Part shown: positions 7,836-14,680 of the stretch, in pieces | How the letters are laid out: every line of letters starts with the position of its first letter | Numbering within the stretch: the first letter of the stretch is position 1 | Source of the DNA: Aigarchaeota archaeon | GTDB lineage: Archaea; Thermoproteota; Nitrososphaeria_A; Caldarchaeales; Wolframiiraptoraceae | NCBI GenBank assembly: GCA_025059415.1 | Contig: JANXDQ010000013.1 | Location: forward strand, 1 to 21,959 | Length of the DNA: 21,959 bases | Reading direction: 5' to 3' | Position numbers and translations under genes: made by a program | The notes under the pieces: generated by a model | Told to the model about the DNA's origin: nothing | Seen by the model: only the letters and a program-made list of their open reading frames with translations | Databases searched by the model: none

Positions 7836-7857
7836 TTTCCAGTGGAAATGGAGGGGT
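7836..7857 (+). repeat. Origin recognition box (ORB), plus orientation
   Basis: The dyad half TTTCCAGTGGAAA (7836-7848) is followed by TGGAGGGGT. Both the dyad and the downstream G-string match the ORB consensus described for Sulfolobus and Pyrococcus Orc1/Cdc6 sites. A second G-run (GGGGTGGGTGG, 7858-7869) follows. Confidence 0.8.
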
Positions 7858-7878
7858 CGGGGTGGGTGGATCCCCACG

Positions 7879-7885
7879 CTGGAAA
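7879..7885 (-). repeat. Partial ORB half-site, minus orientation
   Basis: CTGGAAA is the inverse of the first ORB's TTTCCAG. Read on the minus strand it continues to TGGGG. The longer CGCTGGAAA (7877-7885) recurs at 8320-8328. Confidence 0.4.
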
Positions 7886-7928
7886 CAGCTCGTCCCTTCA
7901 CCATGTGTGAACAGCCCCTGTGAACATC

Positions 7929-7951
7929 CATTTTTTCTTCATTGAAAAATG
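7929..7951. repeat. AT-rich inverted repeat, candidate unwinding element
   Basis: CATTTTT (7929-7935) pairs with AAAAATG (7945-7951). It lies in the most AT-rich part between the two opposed ORBs, where the duplex would be expected to open first. Confidence 0.5.
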
Positions 7952-8003
7952 ACCATTTTCCGCCATAATTATCCCCAAATCTTCTTCACAGGAAATCTCG
8001 ACC

Positions 8004-8025
8004 ACCCCTACCTTTCCACTGTAAA
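8004..8025 (-). repeat. Origin recognition box (ORB), minus orientation
   Basis: Read on the minus strand this is TTTACAGTGGAAA followed by GGTAGGGGT. It matches the plus-strand box at 7836 in 19 of 22 positions, including the CAGTGGAAA core and the G-string. Its orientation faces the first box. Confidence 0.75.
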
Positions 8026-8215
8026 AAGAGCCATTTCTAGGCGGCCCGATATCCCGATGATTCACTCGATGTTGAATCGGTGGAATTATGGGCGGTCAGG
8101 CGCTATGTGGGTCTGCGGCTTAGAAAAACCATCATTTTTCCGAGGAAAATGTCATTCATTTTGCAGAGATTTTCTAAAAATTTGAGTAAGCGTCGAGGAG
8201 GCCGCGTCGGCGAGT

Positions 8216-8269
8216 CCCCTTTCACAAAGAGCTCTTGAAATCCGTCAGAATATATGCCCCAACTTTCAC
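8216..8269 (-). repeat. Two degenerate ORB-like copies
   Basis: CCCC-TTTCAC at 8216-8225 and CCCC-AAC-TTTCAC at 8257-8269 keep the order of G-string and GTGAAA half-site seen in the 8004 box, also on the minus strand. The spacer between the two parts varies and the dyad is lost, so these are weaker candidates. Confidence 0.35.
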
Positions 8270-8303
8270 GATATATCGCCGGACATTCTCCGCATAATAT
8301 GCG
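8269..8303. repeat. Palindrome pair CGATATATCG and CGCATA-A-TATGCG
   Basis: A perfect 10-bp palindrome (8269-8278) and a 13-bp one with a central A (8291-8303) lie 12 bases apart. A third perfect palindrome, AAGAGCTCTT, is at 8227-8236. They form a second AT-rich segment at the far side of the origin region. Confidence 0.5.
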
Positions 8304-8319
8304 ATTTCATAAAATGATT

Positions 8320-8335
8320 CGCTGGAAAAATCCTC
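8320..8335 (-). terminator. Possible T-tract terminator of the zinc-ribbon gene
   Basis: On the minus strand GGAGGATTTTTCCAGC directly follows the stop of the 8336-8722 gene, giving a five-T run. Weak, but it is the only T-tract there before the origin region. Confidence 0.3.
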
Positions 8336-8722
8336 CTACTTTTCTCTCTCTTTTTCTGTGAAGATCTTTCTCAGCTGCGTTGCTTTCTCCAGGGTTTCCA
8401 GTAAGGTCTTCATGGCCTCGGCGAGCTTCTTGGATTCCTCGACGTCGACACTTCTCTTGAGGAGCAGGGTTACCTCCTCTATCTTTAATGTGAGGGTTTT
8501 AGCGGCCTCGGAGAGGGTGATGGCGGCGAGGGCTTCCTCGACATCCTCTTCCCCCCTCACTTTTACAACCCTCTTATCGCATTTTAAACACCAGAGTTGA
8601 TCTTTTATCTCGAAGAGTGGGCTATTGCAGACTGGACAGTGTTCCGCGAGCATTTTAGCCCCGCTCCTCAAGGCGTCTGCCATTCTCCGCGTATAATCCT
8701 TGTCTTCCGAGGCCATGTTCAT
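8336..8722 (-). CDS. ZNRD2/SSSCA1-like zinc-ribbon protein (COG1645)
   Basis: This 128-residue protein has a short N-terminal helix (RRMADALRSGAKML) leading into a treble CPVC...CLKC zinc ribbon (cysteines at about 30, 33, 46 and 49), then two long charged helices with coiled-coil potential. The pattern LRSGAKMLAEHCPVCNSPLF is characteristic of the Sjogren's syndrome/scleroderma autoantigen 1 family, common in archaea. Its role there is unproven. The ATG at 8722 fits a TATA box about 24 bases upstream, predicting a leaderless message; ATG 8716 is an alternative. It is the last gene of a minus-strand run but appears to have its own promoter. Confidence 0.82.
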   Translation of the reverse strand: MNMASEDKDYTRRMADALRSGAKMLAEHCPVCNSPLFEIKDQLWCLKCDKRVVKVRGEEDVEEALAAITLSEAAKTLTLKIEEVTLLLKRSVDVEESKKLAEAMKTLLETLEKATQLRKIFTEKEREK

Positions 8723-8740
8723 AGGGATGCTTCATTCAAT

Positions 8741-8750
8741 TATAAATATA
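8741..8750 (-). promoter_or_regulatory. TATA box of the zinc-ribbon gene
   Basis: TATATTTATA on the minus strand is centred ~24 bases before ATG 8722. It sits in the 30-base gap after the radical SAM gene, so the small gene can be transcribed alone as a leaderless mRNA. Confidence 0.55.
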
Positions 8751-8752
8751 GC

Positions 8753-10144
8753 TTATTCCCAGAGGCTTAAAATGCTCCTCTTTACGAATTTGAATGCCGC
8801 GGGGATCGCCCGCCTCAGGATGAATCCCCTATTCCTGATGACATCCTCGATGACGCGCCTCGGGTGGAGATAGAACGTGAGATAAGCCCAGAGGAAGAGC
8901 TTCTTAATCATCTGAGGGGTCAGGTAGATGTTTTTCATGACGACGTCGACGGTTGTAAACTTCCTCCAGTTCCTAGTTAATAGGAGGTTTTTCTCCAAGG
9001 CTATTTCCCAGAGCCGCGTCCCCGGATAGGGGGTTGCTATTGTGAATTGGGCGAGATCCACCCCGACCCTATTCGCGAAGCTTATGGTCTCCCTGATCTC
9101 GTCCTCGGTCTCGTAGGGAAATCCCATAACGAATGATCCCAAAACGCGTAGTCCCGCCCGCTTGGCGGCCTTAACGGCCTCCATGGACTGCATCCTAGAG
9201 ATGCCTTTTTCTATGAATTTCAGCGTCCGATCCGACCCCGACTCTATCCCAAAGTATACTGTGTGGGCTCCAGCGCGGCGCATACTACATCCTATCTGAT
9301 AATTGAATGTATTCACCCTCGAGGACGCGCTCCACGAAATATCCAGCTTCTCCTCGACCACCCTCTTAGAAATCTCCTCAACGCGTTTTGGGTTAAGCGT
9401 GAACGTATCATCCAGGAATTCTACCTCCTTGACCCCGAACTCCTCGGATAAAATCTTGAGTTCATCGATTACCCTGTCCACGCTATGAGATCTCCATCCT
9501 TTCCCGAATTGGAGGGAGGAAGAGCAGAATACGCAGTTGTAGGGGCAGCCCCTCGACGTCATCACCGCGCCGAATCTCACCCCATTGACGACATATTTCT
9601 CCATGGGCAGGAGGTCGTATTCCGGGTGGGGAAGCGCGTCGAGGTCTCTTATCAATGGGCGGGGTGGATTATCCTTTATGAGGCCACCCTCCCTATAGGT
9701 CACTCCGAGGACATCCCTGAATGAATGCCCCTTCTCCAACTTCCCTAAGATCTCTCTAAGAGTTTCCTCGCCTTCCCCCCTCACCACGAGATCCACGTGT
9801 GGACACTCCCTCAGGATTTCATGGGCCATGAAGGTTGCATGTGGGCCTCCTAAAAGCACGAGCGCGCCCTCATTCACACCCTTCACGATCTTGGCAACCT
9901 CGTATACGTCGGGCATCATCGAGGTCGTGGCCGTTATCCCGACCACATCCGGGTCGAATCCGCTTATCCTCCGCTCCAATTCCCTGAGGCTTAGGCCCTC
10001 GGTCAAGGCGTCGATAATCCCCGGCTCCCAGCCCTCCTCGCGCGCCGTCGCCGCCAGGTACGCTAGACCCAGCGGTGGGCCGCCGCTGCCCAGAACCTCC
10101 TTTACGACCGAAGGCGTTGGAGGCGTTATGAATAATATCCTCAA
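8753..10144 (-). CDS. Cobalamin-binding radical SAM protein (class B type)
   Basis: The 463-residue protein has an N-terminal B12-binding Rossmann domain (about 1-135: MRILFITPPTP, PPLGLAYLAA, DPDVVGITATTSM, VLLGGPHATF, VVRGEGEETL) and a radical SAM barrel. The [4Fe-4S] motif C200-PYN-C204-VF-C207 is present, followed by FLDDTFTLN and YFGIESGSDRTL. The C-terminal ~70 residues are basic and hydrophobic, suggesting membrane association. There is no DxHxxG in the B12 domain, as is usual in this class. Relatives perform methylations or ring formation, including BchE and hopanoid or lipid-modifying enzymes. A lipid substrate would fit the C-terminus, but the reaction cannot be assigned. The start is TTG at 10144, giving the canonical MRILFI opening. 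Confidence 0.9.
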   Translation of the reverse strand: MRILFITPPTPSVVKEVLGSGGPPLGLAYLAATAREEGWEPGIIDALTEGLSLRELERRISGFDPDVVGITATTSMMPDVYEVAKIVKGVNEGALVLLGGPHATFMAHEILRECPHVDLVVRGEGEETLREILGKLEKGHSFRDVLGVTYREGGLIKDNPPRPLIRDLDALPHPEYDLLPMEKYVVNGVRFGAVMTSRGCPYNCVFCSSSLQFGKGWRSHSVDRVIDELKILSEEFGVKEVEFLDDTFTLNPKRVEEISKRVVEEKLDISWSASSRVNTFNYQIGCSMRRAGAHTVYFGIESGSDRTLKFIEKGISRMQSMEAVKAAKRAGLRVLGSFVMGFPYETEDEIRETISFANRVGVDLAQFTIATPYPGTRLWEIALEKNLLLTRNWRKFTTVDVVMKNIYLTPQMIKKLFLWAYLTFYLHPRRVIEDVIRNRGFILRRAIPAAFKFVKRSILSLWE

Positions 10145-10202
10145 TTTTCCACAAGTTCTACTTAGTCAAGGCTATAATTGGTTTTACCGATTTTGTATAT
10201 TG

Positions 10203-10880
10203 TTAATCGATGGTTTTAATCCTCCTCCTTAGGGCTGGGTCGCGGCTCATCAGCTCCTCGAGGACCTGCTCGAAGGTCTTATCACTCGGCACCTCGATCT
10301 CCCTGTAGACGCCGGTTCTCCCAACCTCCCTCCGCCTCTTCAAGACCCTAATCCTGTTTTGGAGGATCTTTGGATCCACCCCTAGTATCAGGGCGGCCTC
10401 CTCGATGTTCTTCTCGACGGGCATTTGGAGGTGGCCTCGCCTAGTCGGGACGATCAGGTAGAGCTCCTTGTTTATTCCGGGGACGCGTTTACCGCCCACC
10501 AGCTCATTCGATGAGAGCTGCCCGGCTAATCTATAGAATCCGAGTTCCTCATCCCTCATCCTCGACAATGGCAACGAGACCGATGTATAGTCGTCGATCT
10601 CCAGATATGCTTTGGGGACGTAGCTCGGGGTGGCCTGGACGAGTAGCCTCCTCGAGACCCTTATCCCCGCCTCGTTTAGGTAGAGCTCGAGCATCGCTGT
10701 GCTGGTAGGATGCGGTATGAATACGTCGACGTCGCTCTCCCTGTCCACGTCCCCCCTCGCTATGCTCCCGTAGACGACGGGGTCGAGGCCGTGATTGACG
10801 AGGGGTTTCATCAGGGCCATGGACTTGTCCCTGAGTTCCCTCAGGAGCCTCCACTGCTCCTCAGGATATTCTACCTCCAT
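10203..10880 (-). CDS. Archaeal nucleotidyltransferase-fold protein (COG1665-like)
   Basis: This 225-residue protein has the polymerase-beta nucleotidyltransferase motif GSIARGDVDRESDVDVFI (about 38-55), whose GS...D-x-D carries the metal-binding aspartates. The rest contains IPHPTS, a strand-rich region and the conserved-looking LVGGKRVPGINKELYLIVPT, then a helical basic tail (QNRIRVLKRRREVGRTG) that could bind nucleic acid. The family is conserved in archaea; the substrate is not known to me. It starts at ATG 10880. MntP lies 41 bases upstream and the radical SAM gene 58 bases downstream on the same strand. Confidence 0.82.
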   Translation of the reverse strand: MEVEYPEEQWRLLRELRDKSMALMKPLVNHGLDPVVYGSIARGDVDRESDVDVFIPHPTSTAMLELYLNEAGIRVSRRLLVQATPSYVPKAYLEIDDYTSVSLPLSRMRDEELGFYRLAGQLSSNELVGGKRVPGINKELYLIVPTRRGHLQMPVEKNIEEAALILGVDPKILQNRIRVLKRRREVGRTGVYREIEVPSDKTFEQVLEELMSRDPALRRRIKTID

Positions 10881-10921
10881 CCACTCTTAGCTCCTATAGG
10901 ACTCCGATAAATCTTGGATGT

Positions 10922-11476
10922 TCATCGGAGTAGGTGCTCGAGCAGGATTTCTAGGCCTATTAATATCAGGATGGCGCCGCCGATGGCCTCGCTCTTCTCC
11001 CCCATCATCAGCCTCACCCTCGTCCCGAGATACCACCCGAAGGCGGTGAAGGTCGATGACGTGATGCCGACTAGCGGGGCCATGAGCAGTAGCTGGATCT
11101 TCAGGAAGGGGAGGCTGAATCCTATGATCAATGTATCTATGCTCGTCGCTATTGAGAGGCTTAGAAGCGACTTAATTCCCATGCCCGGATTTGGATCCGA
11201 TTTATCGCGGTGGAAGGCATCGTAGAGCATGTGGACGCCCGTTGCCGAGAGGAGCCCAAACGCCACCCAGTGATCTAGCTCCGAGATCAGCTCCGCAACG
11301 CGGCTCCCCATCCCCCAACCCAGAGAGAGCATTACTATGTGGAAGGCTCCGAATGTCAGGGCTGTCTTCAGCGTTGAGGCGCGGTCAATCCTCCGATTTC
11401 CCATCCCCTTCCCTAGGGCTACCGAGAAACAATCTAAGGCGAGTCCGATGGCTATCGCGGCGGCGATGATGTTCAC
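10922..11476 (-). CDS. mntP: MntP-family manganese efflux pump
   Basis: This integral membrane protein has 184 residues and about six transmembrane helices, the family's usual size. The two inverted half motifs are ALDCFSVALGKG (13-24) and SIATSIDTLIIGFSL (about 107-121); each keeps the membrane-embedded Asp found in MntP/YebN proteins. The family exports Mn2+; the ion here is inferred. The start is GTG at 11476, with AGGAGGG just upstream. It is divergent from pelota across a 112-base gap (measured to GTG 11589). I saw no known Mn riboswitch there. Confidence 0.9.
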   Translation of the reverse strand: MNIIAAAIAIGLALDCFSVALGKGMGNRRIDRASTLKTALTFGAFHIVMLSLGWGMGSRVAELISELDHWVAFGLLSATGVHMLYDAFHRDKSDPNPGMGIKSLLSLSIATSIDTLIIGFSLPFLKIQLLLMAPLVGITSSTFTAFGWYLGTRVRLMMGEKSEAIGGAILILIGLEILLEHLLR

Positions 11477-11525
11477 GGCCCTCCTAGGGGGGCGGAAATG
11501 CGTTGGGAAAAGGTTTTCCTAGAAG

Positions 11526-11536
11526 GCTTTATGAGT
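11526..11536. promoter_or_regulatory. TATA-like element between mntP and pelota
   Basis: GGCTTTATGAG reads TTTATG on plus and CATAAAG on minus. On plus it predicts a start site near 11556, which favours GTG 11589 over ATG 11541 for pelota. On minus it would give mntP a leader of about 28 nt that includes the AGGAGGG site. Confidence 0.3.
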
Positions 11537-11588
11537 TGGGATGCTACCCGCCACCCCGGAAGCTAACACGAGAAGGAGATGCCGCGTA

Positions 11589-12701
11589 GTGATCATTAAA
11601 CGCGTTGACGGCTTGAAGAGGTTTATCGAGGTCATCCCCGAGAGCGGCATCGACCTGATAAACGTGTTTAGGTTGATTGAGGTGGGCGACATCGTCTACT
11701 CGAGGACTACGAGGGAGGTGAAGAAGGAGAGGGCTGATGGAAAGATGGACAGCGAGCGGGTTCAAGTGGTTTTGGGCGTGGAGGTGGAGTCGAAGGCGAT
11801 AGACCCCTTGATGAGGAGGATAAGGTTCACGGGGAGGATCATCTACGAGAGCAGGGAACTCGACCTCCTCGGGAAATACCACACGGTGACGCTGTACCCC
11901 GGGGTCGAGATAAGGATAGAGTCGAAGAAGGATTTCCAGAGGCTCAAGTCTTTCTCAGATGCCTTCGCGGGGCGGAGGGAGAAGCCGATGAGGGTGATCT
12001 GCGTGTCCCTCGACGACTACGAGATAGCGGCTGCGGAGTTCACCAACGGTGGGCTCAACGTGATCTACTCGAGGCACCTGCCCCAAGTCGATAAATCGAT
12101 CTCATGGGGCGAGGCTGCGTACGATGAATCCTTTGATGAGGTAATTGAGGCCATAAAGAATAGGCTGATGGAGTATAAGGATGCCGATGTCGCGGTCTTC
12201 GGCCCAGAAGTCTTCGCCCAGAGATTCATGAAGTATCTCAGGAAGAAGTCGAAAATGGTTTACGAGAGGGTTAAGGCCATCTGCAGCACCTCGATCGGGG
12301 GAGAGGCGGGGATAAGTGAGCTATTGAGGTCGAGGAACGTCCCAGAGTTCATGTCGGAGCTCAAACCCTTCATAGACGCCATCGAGGCCGAGAAATTCAT
12401 AGAGGCCATGTCAAAGAATCCCGAGAGGGTCGCGATAGGGCTCGATGAGGTGTTAATGGCCTGGGAGATGGGCGCCGTCGAGAAGGCCCTGGTATCCGAG
12501 GGCTATTTATGGGGCAACATGGGGGATGAGCGGCTGGAGAGGCTCCTGGCGGCGGCGGAGCGGGGTAAACTCGACTTGAGGATACTCCTCGACGGATTGG
12601 AGTCCTCCGAGAAGATTTCGAGGCTCGGCGGAGCCGTCGCGTTCCTCAGGTACCCCGTTCCGCTCAGGGAGATCAGGAAGTCTGTAGGCGATCAAGGGTG
12701 A
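11589..12701 (+). CDS. pelA: Pelota (aPelota/Dom34), ribosome rescue factor
   Basis: Pelota is an eRF1 paralogue that acts with aEF1A-type GTPases and ABCE1 to split stalled ribosomes. The N-terminal Sm-like domain carries INVFRLIEVGDIVYSRTTREVK and the family hallmark region GKYHTVTLYPGVEIRI (near residue 100). The central domain (about 130-250: MRVICVSLDDYEIAAAE...VAVFGPEVFAQRF) and C-terminal domain (GLDEVLMAWEMGAVEKALVSE, LGGAVAFLRYP) are of eRF1_2 and eRF1_3 type. No GGQ is present, as expected for Pelota. From GTG 11589 the protein has 370 residues, with GGAG at 11575-11578. ATG 11541 would add 16 unfamiliar residues. Its 3' end overlaps that of dnaG by 29 bases. Confidence 0.94.
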   Translation: MIIKRVDGLKRFIEVIPESGIDLINVFRLIEVGDIVYSRTTREVKKERADGKMDSERVQVVLGVEVESKAIDPLMRRIRFTGRIIYESRELDLLGKYHTVTLYPGVEIRIESKKDFQRLKSFSDAFAGRREKPMRVICVSLDDYEIAAAEFTNGGLNVIYSRHLPQVDKSISWGEAAYDESFDEVIEAIKNRLMEYKDADVAVFGPEVFAQRFMKYLRKKSKMVYERVKAICSTSIGGEAGISELLRSRNVPEFMSELKPFIDAIEAEKFIEAMSKNPERVAIGLDEVLMAWEMGAVEKALVSEGYLWGNMGDERLERLLAAAERGKLDLRILLDGLESSEKISRLGGAVAFLRYPVPLREIRKSVGDQG

Positions 12702-13839
12702 GGACCTTCACGTTCTCAGCCGGCCTCGATATCTCGCCCACCCTCACGCCGATCAAGTAGACCTCGTCGCCCCTCTCCGCGAGGGCGTCGACCAGCCTCT
12801 GGGTCACGATGCCGTCGAAGACCACGTACTTCACGCGGTTTCTCTGTTCCTGGAGCTCTTGGGCGAGCTCGCTTACTGGCGTCCGCTTCAACTCATTGAG
12901 TTCCTCGTCCAAGAGCACGGCCATGAGTCTCCCCTCAACCTCCTTCGCGTACTCCCCGAGCTTCTCCGGGAGCGCCACAGCCGCCTCCCTAACCCTCTGC
13001 GGGGCTTTCAACTGCTTCGCGGTCTCCTCGAAGGGCACCGCGTGGTGGAGTGCGTCCACGATCTCCTTCCCAGTCAACTGCTCCACCTCTTTTCCATATG
13101 GCGCCCTCGCCACGAGGTCTATCTTCATTCCAGCGTTCTTGAGCTCGTTTAGGATCATGTCTCCCCCGCGGTCCCCGTCGAGGAACGCTATCACCCTCTT
13201 CTTCTTCGATGCGAGCGACTTGACGGATTCCGGGATCTTTATTCCCTCAATGGCGATCACGTTGGCGTATCCGTGTTTTAGGAGGTTTATCACGTCCGCC
13301 CTCCCCTCAACTATTATCAGCTCATCGCCCTCCTCGACGTCGGGGCCTGCTGGAATCTTCTCGGGGCCGAACTCTATCACCCTCGCTTTCAGGAGCGCCT
13401 CCTCGAGCTCCTTCATCATCTCATCTTCCTCGGGGATCTTGCTCTTCTCCCACTGGTAGAGGATCGCCCTGGCCCGCTCGATTATCTTCCTCCTCTTCTC
13501 GGCCCTCACATCATGTATCTTCTCGATCTTCGCGGCGGCGCTGTAGGGCCCAACCCTGTCGATGCTCTCTATCATGGCGGCGATCAGGGCCGTGGAGTAC
13601 TTGTCTAGGGCGGATGGGGCCATTATCTTCCCATAGGTCTTGTTGCCCTGGACGTTGACGCTGATCTCGATCCTCCCTATTCTCCCACTTTTCTGGAGCT
13701 CCCTTAGATCGAGCTCGCTGCTGAAAAGCCCCTCAGTCTGCCCAAAGATCGCGCCAATTATATCATTCCGGTCAACTACACCGTTTACCTCGATCTTGGC
13801 CTCAATCAGGTACTTTATCGAGGGCGGCCCGATGCTCAA
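12673..13839 (-). CDS. dnaG: Archaeal DnaG-type primase / exosome subunit
   Basis: The protein has 388 residues. The N-terminal ~150 residues have the archaeal DnaG-specific pattern (TEGLFSSELDLRELQKSGRIGRIEI, APSALDKYSTALIAAMIESIDRVGPY). The Toprim domain follows with E178 in IIVEGRADVINLL and D221/D223 in FLDGDRGGD. The C-terminal part (AKQLKAPQRVREAAVALPEKLGEY...) is helical, then a strand-rich tail. In archaea this protein binds the exosome through the N-terminal region and has primase activity in vitro. The start is TTG 13839 with a strong GGGAGGAAG site (13845-13853). It converges on pelota; the last 29 bases are shared antisense with pelota's 3' end. Confidence 0.95.
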   Translation of the reverse strand: MSIGPPSIKYLIEAKIEVNGVVDRNDIIGAIFGQTEGLFSSELDLRELQKSGRIGRIEISVNVQGNKTYGKIMAPSALDKYSTALIAAMIESIDRVGPYSAAAKIEKIHDVRAEKRRKIIERARAILYQWEKSKIPEEDEMMKELEEALLKARVIEFGPEKIPAGPDVEEGDELIIVEGRADVINLLKHGYANVIAIEGIKIPESVKSLASKKKRVIAFLDGDRGGDMILNELKNAGMKIDLVARAPYGKEVEQLTGKEIVDALHHAVPFEETAKQLKAPQRVREAAVALPEKLGEYAKEVEGRLMAVLLDEELNELKRTPVSELAQELQEQRNRVKYVVFDGIVTQRLVDALAERGDEVYLIGVRVGEISRPAENVKVLTLDRLQTS

Positions 13840-13903
13840 ACCGTCTTCCTCCCGTGAGCGTCAACACGCTTACCATGACTCAATTCATAGCCCTAATAGA
13901 TCC

Positions 13904-13911
13904 TATTTAAG
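13904..13911 (-). promoter_or_regulatory. TATA box for dnaG
   Basis: CTTAAATA on the minus strand predicts transcription from near 13881 and a ~40-nt leader containing the Shine-Dalgarno site at 13845-13853. It separates dnaG transcription from the archaellin gene upstream. Confidence 0.5.
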
Positions 13912-13918
13912 TTTGATA

Positions 13919-13936
13919 GGATGATAAAAAAATGGG
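13919..13936 (-). terminator. T-tract terminator of the archaellin gene
   Basis: Minus-strand CCCATTTTTTTATCATCC contains a run of seven T (13926-13932), about 30 bases past the archaellin stop. It is a typical archaeal intrinsic terminator and would stop archaellin transcripts before dnaG. Confidence 0.55.
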
Positions 13937-13962
13937 AGGGGAGAGTTTTGGGGGCTGTGCTC

Positions 13963-14574
13963 TTAGCCGAGGTCCATAACGGGATCTATTGACGGCGGGA
14001 TCCTTCTCTCCACCTTGAGGATGGAGCCGACGGATGGCTTTATCTCTACGATTACCACGTCATTTGACTTCAGCTTCACGCTTTCGAGGCCGCCGTATAT
14101 GTTGTCCAGGTGGATCACCACTTTCCAGATCTCCCCGAACTCCAATAGTGGATCGCCGTCTCCCTTAACCTCGTTCACGGTCACCTGGTCCCTGGAGGGA
14201 TCAGTGGACCTGAGCAGCCGGTCGATGTGGGTGTACGGGTCGAGGTATGCTATGGTCAGGGTGTCGTTGCCCATGTCCACGGGCCTCTTCCCGACCGCGG
14301 TCTTGATGTATATCGTTATGTTTTTGACGTAGTAGTCGTTTCCAGACTTCTCTCCTCCGGCAATCACCGACCCAGCCGGCTCTATGCTCGACGTGGCCTC
14401 TTCCAAGCCCGCCTTCAAGACCTCGCCGCTCTTCTGGGTTGAGGCGAATCCTAGGTTCAGCACCGCGAAGGCGAAGGCCGCCGCCACTATAACGAAGGCT
14501 ATCAGGATTATCGCGGTCTCCAGCCCTGTCAGCCCCCGCTTCCAAGTTTTCCGGGTATCTGATCGCCGCATCAT
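13963..14574 (-). CDS. arlB: Archaellin (archaellum filament subunit)
   Basis: This is a type III signal-peptide protein. A basic leader (RRSDTRKTWKRG) is followed by L-T-G-L-E-T and a 20-residue hydrophobic helix rich in Ile/Val/Ala ending AVLNLGF. Cleavage by the archaellin peptidase is expected after KRG, with Glu at mature position 5. This matches archaellins (ITGIETAIILIAFV-type) rather than adhesion pilins. The rest (about 150 residues) is a beta-rich outer domain with LEFGEIWKVVIHL and a closing VIVEIKPSVGSILKVERRIP, the archaellin end pattern. I use ATG 14574; TTG 14580 and ATG 14571 are alternatives. The only archaellin gene in the window, it is divergent from the motor operon. Confidence 0.92.
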   Translation of the reverse strand: MMRRSDTRKTWKRGLTGLETAIILIAFVIVAAAFAFAVLNLGFASTQKSGEVLKAGLEEATSSIEPAGSVIAGGEKSGNDYYVKNITIYIKTAVGKRPVDMGNDTLTIAYLDPYTHIDRLLRSTDPSRDQVTVNEVKGDGDPLLEFGEIWKVVIHLDNIYGGLESVKLKSNDVVIVEIKPSVGSILKVERRIPPSIDPVMDLG

Positions 14575-14600
14575 CTTCAATAATACTAAGATAAGACTTA

Positions 14601-14610
14601 TTCATAAATT
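14601..14610 (-). promoter_or_regulatory. TATA box for archaellin
   Basis: AATTTATGAA on the minus strand is centred ~26 bases before TTG 14580. It predicts a leaderless or very short-leader message, common for highly expressed archaeal genes. Confidence 0.5.
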
Positions 14611-14636
14611 TTGTCATACTTTAGGAATATTCAAAA

Positions 14637-14646
14637 AATATTTATC
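14637..14646 (+). promoter_or_regulatory. TATA box for the archaellum motor operon
   Basis: AATATTTATC lies about 40 bases upstream of ATG 14681, predicting a leader of ~14 nt. It is 27 bases from the archaellin TATA box on the other strand. The 106-base divergent gap could thus be regulated as a unit. Confidence 0.45.
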
Positions 14647-14680
14647 TTACACTTTATGTCTTATTTATGGTGTATTAGGG

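Larger units (their letters stand above)
7711..8335. other. Probable replication origin (oriC) region
   Basis: These 625 bases have no credible gene and sit between the start of cdc6 and the 3' end of the zinc-ribbon gene. They contain a close match to the archaeal origin recognition box (7836-7857) and an inverted copy (8004-8025) with 19 of 22 positions identical. An AT-rich core lies between them (about 7927-7980, ATTTTTTCTTCATTGAAAAATG). Other elements are G-rich runs next to the first box, further degenerate TTTCAC/CCCC copies at 8216-8225 and 8257-8269, and several perfect palindromes. Inverted ORBs around an AT-rich unwinding element beside cdc6 is the classical archaeal oriC design. 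Function is inferred from these motifs. Confidence 0.82.

Noticed and set aside
7949..8185. 78-residue open frame inside the origin region
   Set aside because: It lies across the inverted ORB, has no ribosome binding site and a random-looking composition with His, Arg, Cys and Phe scattered; no family pattern.
11477..11540. Manganese riboswitch (yybP-ykoY type) upstream of mntP
   Set aside because: The gap is too short for the structure and I saw no matching conserved loops; only G/C runs that include the ribosome binding site.
11541..11588. ATG start for pelota at 11541
   Set aside because: The extra residues are low-complexity and unlike Pelota N-termini; GTG 11589 has GGAG 10 bases upstream and the TATA-like element predicts transcription from about 11556.
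12809..13459. Long plus-strand open frame opposite dnaG
   Set aside because: Ser-rich shadow frame caused by the codon use of dnaG on the other strand; the Toprim motifs lie on minus.
14384..14680. N-terminal extension of the V4R-like gene back to 14384
   Set aside because: The extension is antisense to the archaellin gene and crosses both promoters; the V4R-like pattern starts well after ATG 14681.
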